This document shows, one piece after another, positions 34,059 to 42,759 of a DNA stretch of 64,000 nt. Numbering within the stretch: position 1 is the stretch's first letter; each line of letters starts with the position of its first letter. The DNA is taken from positions 27,128-91,127 of the forward strand of contig CAJUFA010000012.1 in the NCBI GenBank assembly GCA_910585725.1, in the 5' to 3' direction. The notes under the pieces are model-generated. The model was not told the origin of the DNA. It saw nothing but the letters and a program-made list of their open reading frames with translations, and made no database searches. This DNA is from an uncultured Dorea sp. GTDB lineage: Bacteria > Bacillota > Clostridia > Lachnospirales > Lachnospiraceae. A program made the position numbers and the translations under genes.

Positions 34059-35168
34059 ATGAATGACAAAAAAATTCTTGTAACACAATCTTCAATGCCG
34101 CCATACATAGAGTTTATAGAGGCGATTAAGCCATTATGGGATAGTCATTGGTTGACGAATATGGGGGAATATCATCAAGAATTGGAGCGGAATTTAAAAG
34201 ACTATTTAGCTGTACCGCATTTATCTTTGGTAGTAAATGGACATATGGCTTTAGAATTAACGATTCAGGCTATGAGATTTCCTGAGGGTGGGGAAGTAAT
34301 TACAACACCGTTTACGTTTATATCAACAACACATGCAATTGTACGAAATCGTTTAAAACCAGTGTTTTGTGATGTTAAGTTAGAAGATGGGACGATAGAT
34401 GAAGCAAAAATAGAGAATTTGATCACAGAACATACTGTAGCAATCGTTCCCGTTCACGTATATGGGAATGTATGTAATGTAGAAGCAATTCAAATAATTG
34501 CTAATAAATATAACTTGAAAGTTATTTATGACGCTGCTCATGCGTTTGGTATTACTTATAAACATAATGGAATAGGAAATTATGGAGATGCTTCCGTATT
34601 TAGTTTTCATGCCACTAAAGTATTTAATACGGTTGAGGGCGGAGCGGTAGCATTTTCTGATTATAAATTGTATGAAAAGTTATATAACCTCAAAAACTTT
34701 GGTATACGAGGAGAAGAGCTGGTAACAGAAATCGGCGCGAATGCAAAGATGAATGAATTGTGTGCCATTATGGGGTTGTGTAATTTGAAGAATATAGAAA
34801 AAAACTTTGCTGAGAGGAAGGTTCGGTATGAATATTATGTTGAACAACTTAGAGAGATAAGAGGTATAAGTCTTTTTGAAAGCAATCCGCATACTAGATG
34901 GAATTATGCGTATTTACCAATTTTGATAAATGATGATTATGCCATGAGTCGAGATGAGTTGTATGAGTATTTAAAAGATAACAATGTATTTTCACGAAAA
35001 TATTTTTATCCGCTTACTTCTGATCAGGCATGTTTTAAAAATAAGTATAGAGAGATTGAGCTTGACCATTCAAGATGGCTTTCTGATAGGATTTTAGTAT
35101 TGCCGTTATATGGTGAACTTGAATGGGATGCAATTAAAAAGATTATATACTTAATCAAGAAAGTATAA
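34059..35168 (+). CDS. DegT/DnrJ/EryC1/StrS aminotransferase
   Basis: The 369-aa protein is a PLP-dependent sugar aminotransferase. Signature parts are V-V-N-G-H-M-A-L-E-L (a variant of the S-G-T-x-A-L segment), I-Y-D-A-A-H-A-F-G, and the PLP lysine in F-H-A-T-K-V-F-N-T-V-E-G-G-A. These enzymes use glutamate to convert nucleotide-linked keto-sugars to amino sugars. It opens the second, A+T-rich glycan cluster and is directly joined to the following FkbM gene (stop and start overlap). The sugar is not identifiable. A second enzyme of this family is encoded at 46662. Confidence 0.93.
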   Translation: MNDKKILVTQSSMPPYIEFIEAIKPLWDSHWLTNMGEYHQELERNLKDYLAVPHLSLVVNGHMALELTIQAMRFPEGGEVITTPFTFISTTHAIVRNRLKPVFCDVKLEDGTIDEAKIENLITEHTVAIVPVHVYGNVCNVEAIQIIANKYNLKVIYDAAHAFGITYKHNGIGNYGDASVFSFHATKVFNTVEGGAVAFSDYKLYEKLYNLKNFGIRGEELVTEIGANAKMNELCAIMGLCNLKNIEKNFAERKVRYEYYVEQLREIRGISLFESNPHTRWNYAYLPILINDDYAMSRDELYEYLKDNNVFSRKYFYPLTSDQACFKNKYREIELDHSRWLSDRILVLPLYGELEWDAIKKIIYLIKKV

Positions 35169-35182
35169 TGGGAGAGGATTGG

Positions 35183-36295
35183 ATGATGAAATTAAGTAAA
35201 CGGTTGGAAAGTATTGTTTATGATGGATATATTGAAAATATATTAAAGAAGCTAAGTTATGCAAAACATGTGGCTATTTTTGGCGCAGGGTGCAGAGCAC
35301 AATTTTTGGCAAAGTTTTTATTGAATAGAGGAATTAATTTTGAGATGTTTTTAGTTGGTGAAAAATATTTTGAAAACGAGGAAACAATAAAAATTTGTGA
35401 TCAAAAGAAAAGAGTTAAGTGTTTTGAAGAAGAAATTGAAAAAAATTGTGAATTAACTATTGTCTTGGGAGTTTCACAGAGTGTGATTGACATGGAGATA
35501 TTTAATAATTCCAATATTTTTGAAGTGATTCCAATAAGTGTGGGAGTATGTGACGGGTATTTACTAAGTAAGAAATTTTATACAGCGCATTTAGAGGAAT
35601 TTGATGGAATATATGAGCAGCTTGCAGATGAATATTCTCGAGAATGCTTGTTTGTGCATATGGCTGGAAGATTAACAGGGAAGGATATATCATTTAAATC
35701 CAATCTGAGTTCAGACCCACAATATATTTTTGATGAGTTCATGAATTGGGAAAGAAAAGAGTGTTTTGTAGATTGCGGAGCATATGTTGGAGATAGCATA
35801 GAAGAATTTATAAAGAAGATGCCGATTGATATTGTAGAAGAGTTTACTGCATATGCATGGGAACCTGATGAAAAAAATTTTATGCAGTTAAATGAAAACT
35901 ATAAGAATGATCAAAGAATCAAAAGATTTTGTCTGGGGGCATATTCTCAAAAGACTCAGTTATATTTTTCTAATGGCGACGGAGAACTTTCAGCAGTATC
36001 AAATTCAGGTAATATTACGATAGATGTAGATTCAATTGACAATATTTTAGGGAATGAAAAAGCTACTTTTATTAAAATGGATATTGAGGGTAGTGAAATA
36101 GAGGCGTTGATAGGCGCTCGAAAACAGATTGTTAACAATACACCTAGATTGGCAATTTGCGTATATCATAAAAAAGAAGATTTATATGCAATACCTCAGT
36201 TAATAATGGAATACAATTCCAATTATAAATTATATTTACGTCCACATTCAATGATGCCAACAGAACTGGTTTTATTTGCGATTCCTAAAATTTAG
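35183..36295 (+). CDS. FkbM-family methyltransferase with N-terminal Rossmann-like domain
   Basis: I start it at ATG 35183, after GGGAGAGG; an ATG at 35168 overlaps the previous stop but has no site. The product is 370 aa. Residues about 25-115 form a small Rossmann-like domain (H-V-A-I-F-G-A-G-C-R-A-Q-F-L-A-K). Residues about 190-370 form the FkbM methyltransferase: C-F-V-D-C-G-A-Y-V-G-D-S as SAM motif, A-W-E-P-D-E, and I-K-M-D-I-E-G-S-E-I-E-A-L. The family methylates sugar hydroxyls. The two domains are joined in the same way in the 40749 and 59147 genes, which are both frameshifted; this is the only intact copy. Confidence 0.9.
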   Translation: MMKLSKRLESIVYDGYIENILKKLSYAKHVAIFGAGCRAQFLAKFLLNRGINFEMFLVGEKYFENEETIKICDQKKRVKCFEEEIEKNCELTIVLGVSQSVIDMEIFNNSNIFEVIPISVGVCDGYLLSKKFYTAHLEEFDGIYEQLADEYSRECLFVHMAGRLTGKDISFKSNLSSDPQYIFDEFMNWERKECFVDCGAYVGDSIEEFIKKMPIDIVEEFTAYAWEPDEKNFMQLNENYKNDQRIKRFCLGAYSQKTQLYFSNGDGELSAVSNSGNITIDVDSIDNILGNEKATFIKMDIEGSEIEALIGARKQIVNNTPRLAICVYHKKEDLYAIPQLIMEYNSNYKLYLRPHSMMPTELVLFAIPKI

Positions 36296-36325
36296 TATAG
36301 TGATAATTAATGAAGAGGAAAAAGA

Positions 36326-38047
36326 ATGTATTCTTTTAGAGATTTGAGAAGAGCCTCAAAATTGAATATAGATGGTCAAGAATATAGAATGGCGATTTTA
36401 GGAAATAGTGCAACACAATTTTTTGCGAATGCAATAAAAGGGTATGCGAATTTAGAAGATATTAATCTTAGAATTTATGATGCGGATTATGATCAGATTG
36501 AGGTTCAATTATTGGATTTGCACTCTGAAACATACGTATTTCAGCCAGATTTTATATTGTTGTGGATTTCTACGGAAAAAATGTATGAAGATTTTTTAAA
36601 GTATCCAAAGGTGGAAAGAAATAATTTTGCTGAATTGTATCTTTATAAAATAGAGCAATATTGGAATTGGATTAATGAAAAATCAAATGCAAAAATTTTA
36701 CAAATGAATTTCACAGAAGTTGATGATAAAGTTCTTGGTCAATATTCGTTGAAGGTGGATACTTCTTTTGTATTCCAAATTCGAAAATTGAATTATTTAT
36801 TACAAGAGTCTATGACGAAAAATGACACTGTTTATCCAATAGATGTGTTTGCAGTACAAATAGACTTAGGAAGAGAGAACTTTTACGATCCTGTTCTTTA
36901 CTACAATGCTAAAATGAGCATAGCAAAGAATGCGTTGCCATATGCTGTAAAACCTATTATTGATGTTGTAAAAGCTATATTAGGAAGAATAAAAAAATGT
37001 CTTATATTAGATCTAGATAATACTTTATGGGGCGGTGTTATTGGTGATGATGGAATTAATAAAATTGAAATAGGGGGATTGGGGTTAGGGTATGTATATG
37101 CGGATTTGCAGAAGTGGCTTAAACAATTGAAGGAGAATGGAGTTGTTTTGGCTGTTTGTAGCAAAAACGATGAAAAAATAGCTAAAGAACCGTTTTTAAA
37201 ACATGATGAAATGATTTTGAGGCTGGAGGATATTTCTATATTTATCGCTAATTGGAATGATAAGGTTTCTAATATAAAAAATATTCAAAAAAATCTAAAT
37301 ATTGGAATGGAATCTATAGTATTTGTTGATGATAATCCATTTGAGAGAAATTTGGTTAGAAATCTAATACCCGAAATAGAGGTTCCGGAATTGCCAGAAG
37401 ATCCTGCTTATTATTTGGACTACCTTAGAAGATGCAATTATTTTGAAACGGTTTCTCCTGATGAAACAAATGTTGATAGGACTCAAATGTACCAGTTAGA
37501 ATTGGAAAGAAAAAAATTGAAGTCGTCTTTTGAGTCGATAGAGGATTATTTAATAGATCTGAATATGGGTGGAATAATAAAACCTTTTGAAGAAGAACGA
37601 TATTCAAGAATAGCTCAGCTTTCGCAGCGTTCAAACCAATTTAATTTACGAACTATTAGATACACGGAAAGTGATATTCGTAATATTGCTGAAAATAATA
37701 ATTATATGGCATTTTATTATTCTCTTAAAGATAAATTAGGAGATTATGGTGTTGTCGGAGTGGTTATTATGAAAAAGAGAAGTAAAACAGAGGTGTTTAT
37801 TGAGGCATGGTTTATGAGTTGCAGAGTTTTAAAGAGAAGCATGGAAGAGTTTATTATGAATCAGGTAGTTGAGAAAGTAAAGATGAAGGGTTTTGAAAAA
37901 ATAACAGCGGAATATATTCCAACAGTCAAAAACGAAATGGTTAAAGATTTATATATTAGAATGGGATTTGTTGATTTATTAAATGGGCAATATAGTTTAG
38001 ATATAGATACATATAGAAAACAAAAAACGTATATCAAGGAGATATAG
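36326..38047 (+). CDS. FkbH-like HAD-family acyl-ACP loading protein
   Basis: The 573-aa protein has the FkbH domain order. The N-terminal part resembles an SGNH-like fold (residues about 25-200, M-A-I-L-G-N-S-A-T). A HAD-IIIC domain follows (C-L-I-L-D-L-D-N-T-L-W-G-G-V-I-G-D-D-G, and later S-I-V-F-V-D-D-N-P-F-E-R). The C-terminus is GNAT-like, with F-N-L-R-T-I-R-Y. Known FkbH proteins take 1,3-bisphosphoglycerate and load a glyceryl group on an acyl carrier protein; an ACP gene follows two bases after the stop. In glycan loci such sets are thought to supply short acyl side groups. Confidence 0.92.
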   Translation: MYSFRDLRRASKLNIDGQEYRMAILGNSATQFFANAIKGYANLEDINLRIYDADYDQIEVQLLDLHSETYVFQPDFILLWISTEKMYEDFLKYPKVERNNFAELYLYKIEQYWNWINEKSNAKILQMNFTEVDDKVLGQYSLKVDTSFVFQIRKLNYLLQESMTKNDTVYPIDVFAVQIDLGRENFYDPVLYYNAKMSIAKNALPYAVKPIIDVVKAILGRIKKCLILDLDNTLWGGVIGDDGINKIEIGGLGLGYVYADLQKWLKQLKENGVVLAVCSKNDEKIAKEPFLKHDEMILRLEDISIFIANWNDKVSNIKNIQKNLNIGMESIVFVDDNPFERNLVRNLIPEIEVPELPEDPAYYLDYLRRCNYFETVSPDETNVDRTQMYQLELERKKLKSSFESIEDYLIDLNMGGIIKPFEEERYSRIAQLSQRSNQFNLRTIRYTESDIRNIAENNNYMAFYYSLKDKLGDYGVVGVVIMKKRSKTEVFIEAWFMSCRVLKRSMEEFIMNQVVEKVKMKGFEKITAEYIPTVKNEMVKDLYIRMGFVDLLNGQYSLDIDTYRKQKTYIKEI

Positions 38048-38048
38048 T

Positions 38049-38291
38049 ATGACTAGAAATGAAATAAAACAGAAGGTAATAGAAATTTGTAGAGATATTT
38101 TTGATGATGCTGATCTTGTTATTACTGAGGAAACGGGGGCGTCAGATATAGATAAGTGGGATAGTTTGGCACAGCTAAATATTCTTGGCGATATAGAAGA
38201 TGAATTTAATGTACATTTTTCCTTAGACGAAACGATGAGTTTGAAGACTATAGGAGAATTAATTATCACAATAGAAAATAAAATAATATAA
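38049..38291 (+). CDS. Acyl carrier protein
   Basis: The 80-aa acidic, helical protein contains I-D-K-W-D-S39-L-A-Q, where Ser39 should carry the 4'-phosphopantetheine arm. It starts directly after the FkbH-like gene, so it is very probably the carrier for the acyl group which that protein loads. It is not the fatty-acid ACP, which normally reads D-S-L-D. Confidence 0.93.
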   Translation: MTRNEIKQKVIEICRDIFDDADLVITEETGASDIDKWDSLAQLNILGDIEDEFNVHFSLDETMSLKTIGELIITIENKII

Positions 38292-38302
38292 GGGTTTTAT
38301 TC

Positions 38303-38707
38303 ATGGAGAAATTGCTGGGAAACATACATCATGTAGGGTATTTGGTGAAAAATATAGAAAAATCTATTTGTGTTATGAAGTCGTTAGGATTTCGTATAAT
38401 TAAGGATAAAATTTATGATGATGATAGAGATGCATATATCTGCTTTATAGACGGAAACGGGATAATTTATGAATTGATTGAGCCTTGTAGGAGTTCTGAT
38501 ATATATCATTTGTTACGACATTTTAGAAATATGCCATATCATGTATGTTATTCAGTAGATGATATTGAAACGGCTATAACTAAATTGGAAAATAAAGAAT
38601 TTGTACTAACCCAAAAGCCAGCAAGGGCACAAGCTATTTCCGATAAGGCAATAGTTGCATTTATGTTACACTCTAGAATTGGAATTATCGAATTAGTAGA
38701 AGAATAG
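38303..38707 (+). CDS. VOC-superfamily protein (methylmalonyl-CoA epimerase/glyoxalase-like)
   Basis: The 134-aa protein shows the paired beta-alpha-beta-beta-beta units of the vicinal-oxygen-chelate fold: I-H-H-V-G-Y-L-V-K-N-I-E with its metal His, Y-H-V-C-Y-S-V-D-D-I-E with a second His, and I-G-I-I-E-L-V-E with a Glu. Such a set binds a divalent metal. Next to FkbH and ACP it may epimerise or otherwise change the ACP- or CoA-bound acyl group. The exact reaction is unknown. Confidence 0.85.
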   Translation: MEKLLGNIHHVGYLVKNIEKSICVMKSLGFRIIKDKIYDDDRDAYICFIDGNGIIYELIEPCRSSDIYHLLRHFRNMPYHVCYSVDDIETAITKLENKEFVLTQKPARAQAISDKAIVAFMLHSRIGIIELVEE

Positions 38708-38729
38708 AAATTAATTGTGGAGAGAAGTT

Positions 38730-39368
38730 ATGAAACATTTAGTGATAATAGGTGCAAGAGGCTGTGGCCGTGAGGTATTGGAATGGGTCAGGGACATTAA
38801 TGAAATTGAACATAAGTGGGACGGTTTTTCTTTTTTAGATTATGACGAAAAAGCTCTTGATGGAAAAAGATGCGACGTAAAAATTATTGGTAACGAGGAT
38901 GATTATATTATACAGAAAGAAGATGAATTCGTTTGTGCAAGAGGAGATGGAAAGATAAGGAAAGAGATCATTGAAAAGATGGAGCGCAGAGGGGCGACTT
39001 TTGTAAATATCATTCATCCAACCGCTATTGTCGGAGATTCCGTAAAGATAGAAGGCGCAGCAATATTGTATCCGAATTGTATTATTTCGGCAGATGTTAA
39101 TATTGGAAAAGGGTGTATTGTAAATATGAATTCTGTGATTGCGCATGATGTAACATTGGGTGAATATTGTACATTGAGTAATAACTGCGATATTTCAGGC
39201 GGGTGTAACATAGGAAATAATATTTTTATGGGAGTAAACGCTCATATTATTCCGTATACTACAGTTGAAGACAACGCGTATATTTGTGCGGGAAGCACGG
39301 TAATGACAAGAGTTAAAGCGAATTATAAAATGATGGGAAATCCGGCTAAAAGAATAAAAGGTTGGTAA
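38730..39368 (+). CDS. PglD/NeuD-like sugar O- or N-acyltransferase
   Basis: I start it at ATG 38730 (MKHLVIIGARGCGREVLEWV), after GGAGAG; an in-frame start 15 bases earlier has no site. The 212-aa product has the PglD N-domain (I-I-G-A-R-G-C-G-R-E) and a left-handed beta helix (H-P-T-A-I-V-G-D-S-V, I-G-K-G-C-I-V-N-M-N-S-V-I-A-H-D-V). The His in I-A-H-D-V is at the catalytic position known from PglD. It closes the FkbH-ACP-VOC set and may move the ACP-bound acyl group to an amino or hydroxyl group of a sugar. Acetyl-CoA use is the alternative. Confidence 0.9.
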   Translation: MKHLVIIGARGCGREVLEWVRDINEIEHKWDGFSFLDYDEKALDGKRCDVKIIGNEDDYIIQKEDEFVCARGDGKIRKEIIEKMERRGATFVNIIHPTAIVGDSVKIEGAAILYPNCIISADVNIGKGCIVNMNSVIAHDVTLGEYCTLSNNCDISGGCNIGNNIFMGVNAHIIPYTTVEDNAYICAGSTVMTRVKANYKMMGNPAKRIKGW

Positions 39369-39533
39369 AAAATTTGCATCATCTTTTAATAAATAAGAAG
39401 ATTAGATTTTTAGGTAATTATTATTTTATAAAGAGATAACTACATTATATATATTAAAAATGACAAGAAAGAAAAATGGATAAAACGGTTAATCCTTTTG
39501 GTCACAGAAAATAGGAGAAAGAAGAGCTAAAAT

Positions 39534-40727
39534 ATGTCTACAAATCGATTATTAGATAAAGAGATTATGGAAAAAGAAGCTTTGTTTTCAACATGCGCTT
39601 TGACACAGGGGAAATTATTCTCATTTACAAGTTTTAAGAGGATCCCGACGATAGTAGATTTGCACACAGGAAAAACCACTTTATTAAATGACTTATTAAA
39701 TTATGATCCTGCATTTAATGCGGACGATATGTTAAGTTTTGAAAATGACATATTTATCTTAGAATTAAATGGAAAGAGATTGATGAAATTTAATGTAAAA
39801 GAAAGAAATTGCAGTTATTTTAATATAGATTGTGATAATAAAACCTGGAAAAATTATGCGGCATTTGCATATTACGGAAATAATATATATGTTTTTCCGG
39901 TTTATACAGATGGAGTGATAAAAATCGATTTAAAAGAGGAGAGAGTACAAAAAAAGAAAGAATTATACATACATATAAGCGAATATAAAAAGGATAAGAA
40001 GCAAGACGGAGAGTTTACTTTTTTTTGGTGCGGATGTCAATCTGGAAGTATAGTGTGGCTTTTTCAAAGATCTGGAGAATTGGTTGTTGAATATGATCTG
40101 GAATCTGATACTTGGAGAGAATTCGAGCTTTCTATAAGGATTAGAGAGTGTGTACATGTGACAGTTTATGCTGGATACATGTACATATTAAGCGCCGAAG
40201 GGAAAATTTATCGTTGGAATAGGAAAGATAATATAGCAGAAGAAATAGCTGATTGCAGAAGTACTAGCAGAATGGATTTTGTATTTTCTCGAATTGCGGT
40301 AACAGATAAGGGGATTTTTTTGTTGCCATTATACGGAGAAGAGATTTTTTATATAGATTTAAAAACAAAAAATGTAAAAAAATATGATTCTTATCCAGAG
40401 GATTTTCGATATTGTGAATTATCTTGGAGTAAATATTATGGATATTGTGAAGACGACAATCAATATTATTTTGCGATGCGTTCTGCAAATTATATTTTAA
40501 CTATAAATAAAAGAGATGGAATAGAAAAATGGGTAAAAGCGAAGTTATCATCTTATGAAGAATATAAAAAAGTATATTTCAGTTATAATCGAAAATTACT
40601 TTGTGAAACAGAATATAGTATAGAAGATATTTTATCTTATATGAAAAAAGAATATGTAGAAAAGCAATGCAGAAAGAATATTTCAAAAGGTGAAAAAATC
40701 TGGGATTTTGCAAAAAGCATTTGTTGA
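39534..40727 (+). CDS. Predicted beta-propeller protein of unknown function
   Basis: The 397-aa protein lacks a signal peptide or membrane helix. It shows repeated strand patterns of about 45-55 residues with aromatic ends, e.g. N-D-I-F-I-L-E-L-N-G-K-R-L-M-K-F-N, N-N-I-Y-V-F-P-V-Y-T-D-G-V-I-K-I-D, G-Y-M-Y-I-L-S-A-E-G-K-I-Y-R-W and K-G-I-F-L-L-P-L-Y-G-E-E-I-F-Y-I-D-L. These recall Kelch or similar propeller blades. No catalytic motif stands out. Its place in the glycan cluster suggests glycan or partner binding. The 165-base gap before it is very A+T-rich with no clear signal. Confidence 0.6.
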   Translation: MSTNRLLDKEIMEKEALFSTCALTQGKLFSFTSFKRIPTIVDLHTGKTTLLNDLLNYDPAFNADDMLSFENDIFILELNGKRLMKFNVKERNCSYFNIDCDNKTWKNYAAFAYYGNNIYVFPVYTDGVIKIDLKEERVQKKKELYIHISEYKKDKKQDGEFTFFWCGCQSGSIVWLFQRSGELVVEYDLESDTWREFELSIRIRECVHVTVYAGYMYILSAEGKIYRWNRKDNIAEEIADCRSTSRMDFVFSRIAVTDKGIFLLPLYGEEIFYIDLKTKNVKKYDSYPEDFRYCELSWSKYYGYCEDDNQYYFAMRSANYILTINKRDGIEKWVKAKLSSYEEYKKVYFSYNRKLLCETEYSIEDILSYMKKEYVEKQCRKNISKGEKIWDFAKSIC

Positions 40728-40748
40728 AAAATTAGGAGGCTGAAATAT

Positions 40749-41809
40749 ATGGGATATTACGAGAAATTATTATCGCTGGAAAGAATTAAGAAGTCATTGT
40801 TGGATGAAAAATCGAGAATGTTTTTTGATGCAAAAGTTGATTATATGATTAATAGAGATGGCGAGCAATTTTTAAGAGTAATTGATACTATAGATGATAA
40901 TTGGTTCTGCCGGGAATTGGAAGAAGCGCTGGCAAGAGTAGACGTTAAGGGAATTGTTATTTTTGGGAGCGGTCATGATGGTAAAATAACAAAAAAGATT
41001 TTAGAGAAATGTAAATATTTGCTTTCCTTTTTTTGTGACAGTGATAGTGCAAAGGTTGGAAAAAATGTAGAAGGAGTGAAAGTTATCTCCGTTGGAGAGT
41101 TGACTGAGAAGTATAGCGACCATTTGGTTGTGCTGGGTTCTGCAAAGTATGCAGAAGAAATGTATAACATTCTACTGGAAAGAGGTTTTCCGACAGAAAA
41201 AATTTTGTATCCTAAGTGGGGACTATTAGTGGCTCAATGTGGAAATCAATATTATGATATGTTTTTACCAGAAGACAATACTGTGTTTGTTGACGCGGGA
41301 GGATATAACGGGGATACGTTGTTTGATTTTGTTGCATGGACAGGCGGAAAGTATAAAAAAGTATATGTATTTGAGCCCATATTTGATATGTACCAAGTAA
41401 TAAAAAAGAGAATAGTAAAAGAGCAGCTTACAGACGTTGAATTATATAATAATGCCTTATGGAATAAAAAAGAAGATATTTTTTTGCAGAAGCTGAGGCA
41501 GGTTCTCATGCAGCAGCCGAGGGAGAAGTTGTTGTTAAAGGAATAAGTCTTGATGAAATAGTAAAAGATGAGAAAGTTAGTTATATTAAGATGGATATAG
41601 AAGGAAGCGAATTGAATGCGCTAAAAGGAGCAAAAAATGTAATAAAAAGAGATAGGCCAAGATTAGCTATTTGTATTTATCATAAGCCTGAAGATATTTT
41701 GGAATTGCCGCTGTATATTCTGGATTTAGTGCCAGAATATAAGTTTTATATAAGACATTACTGTTCTTGTATGTGGGAGACAGTATTATATGCAGAAATT
41801 CCAGAATGA
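40749..41809 (+). pseudogene. FkbM methyltransferase with N-terminal Rossmann-like domain, frameshifted at a T run
   Basis: The first frame (40749-41546) encodes a Rossmann-like N-domain (G-I-V-I-F-G-S-G-H-D-G-K) and the FkbM SAM motif (F-V-D-A-G-G-Y-N-G-D-T), but ends wrongly. The correct frame goes on from the seven T at 41479-41485. One extra T there gives F-F-A-E-A-E-A-G-S-H-A-A-A-E-G-E, then K-M-D-I-E-G-S-E-L-N-A-L-K-G-A-K and the FkbM end, to the stop at 41809. The repaired protein has 353 aa, the same shape as the 35183 product. Either the run slips (phase variation), or this is a real or sequencing deletion. As read, the protein lacks its last 110 residues and should be inactive. Confidence 0.85.
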
Positions 41810-41828
41810 ATAAATGGGGGATATGCTT

Positions 41829-42726
41829 ATGAGACCATATAATATTTTAATATGGGGGTATGGACGTAAATATAATGAGAGCATAAATGTGATCAAATAC
41901 CAGGAATTATTGGGGACAATAAGGGTTGTGGGTATTATTGACAGAAAAGAGACTTATACAAAATTGGACGGATATCCGGTTTTGAGATTATCAGATATAA
42001 ATAAAGTGAAATTTGATTATGTTATAGTAACTTCAGAAAATTTTTTTGATGAAATATGTGCGAAGGCTATTAGTCTAGGAGTTGAGCGGAATAGAATAGT
42101 ACCGATTCGAGTTTTTTTACTGCCTGGATTCAACTTCAGAAAATATGTGGAATTGTTGAAATCTAAAGTGTCAATAATCGCAAATTTATGCTGGGGGGGG
42201 GGTGACATACCATACGCTAGGAATGGAATTCTTATCTCCATTTATTAATCTGTATCTCAAGGAGCAAGATTATTTAAAATTTTTAAACAACATGAAATAT
42301 TATATAAATTGTAGTTTGAAATTTGTTCGATGGGAGTATAACAATAGTTATAAAAAAAATTTTCCGGTATGTGCGTTAGATGATGTCGAACTTTTTTTTA
42401 ATCATTATTTTTCTTTTGATGAAGCAGAAAGAAGTTGGTATAGACGATGTTTAAAAATAAATTGGGATAACCTTTTTGTAATGATGTATACAGATAATAA
42501 AGATAGTTTGGCATGTTTTGATAGATTAAAAATTGATAAAAAGGTTTGTTTTATTCCATTTGCAAGTGATTTAAATTCGGCGGATAGTATTATATTTTCC
42601 TCTAAGGAGATCGAAAAGAAGGAATTGTGGGAAATTGTTAACGGATTGGCAACTTCCTTATATTATAGTTATGATATTTTTGATTTGTTATTGGAAGGAA
42701 AACCGAATCATGCAAGAATATTATAA
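41829..42726 (+). pseudogene. DUF1919-like gene interrupted at a ten-G tract (possible phase-variable gene)
   Basis: From ATG 41829 (site GGGGGA) the frame encodes a Rossmann-like start (Y-N-I-L-I-W-G-Y-G-R-K-Y-N), then S-I-I-A-N-L-C-W-G-G, the beginning of a DUF1919 domain, and leaves frame at ten G (42193-42202), stopping at 42248. Nine G would give C-W-G-G-V-T-Y-H-T-L-G-M-E-F and continue to the stop at 42726. That restores the family pattern (N-C-W-G-G-x-x-Y-H-x-L-G, then S-P-F-I-N-L-Y) in a protein of about 298 aa. DUF1919 members occur in exopolysaccharide loci and are probably glycan-modifying. In the state sequenced here the gene reads OFF. Confidence 0.85.
42193..42202 (+). repeat. 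Poly-G tract (10 G) within a coding region
   Basis: Ten consecutive G lie inside an A+T-rich gene at the exact point where the reading frame breaks. Mononucleotide G runs of this length are typical hot spots for slipped-strand mispairing in contingency genes of other bacteria. Here nine (or 12) G would give a full-length product. Confidence 0.9.
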
Positions 42727-42759
42727 ATTTGAAAGGCGTTTAATAAACTAGGAGGAAAT

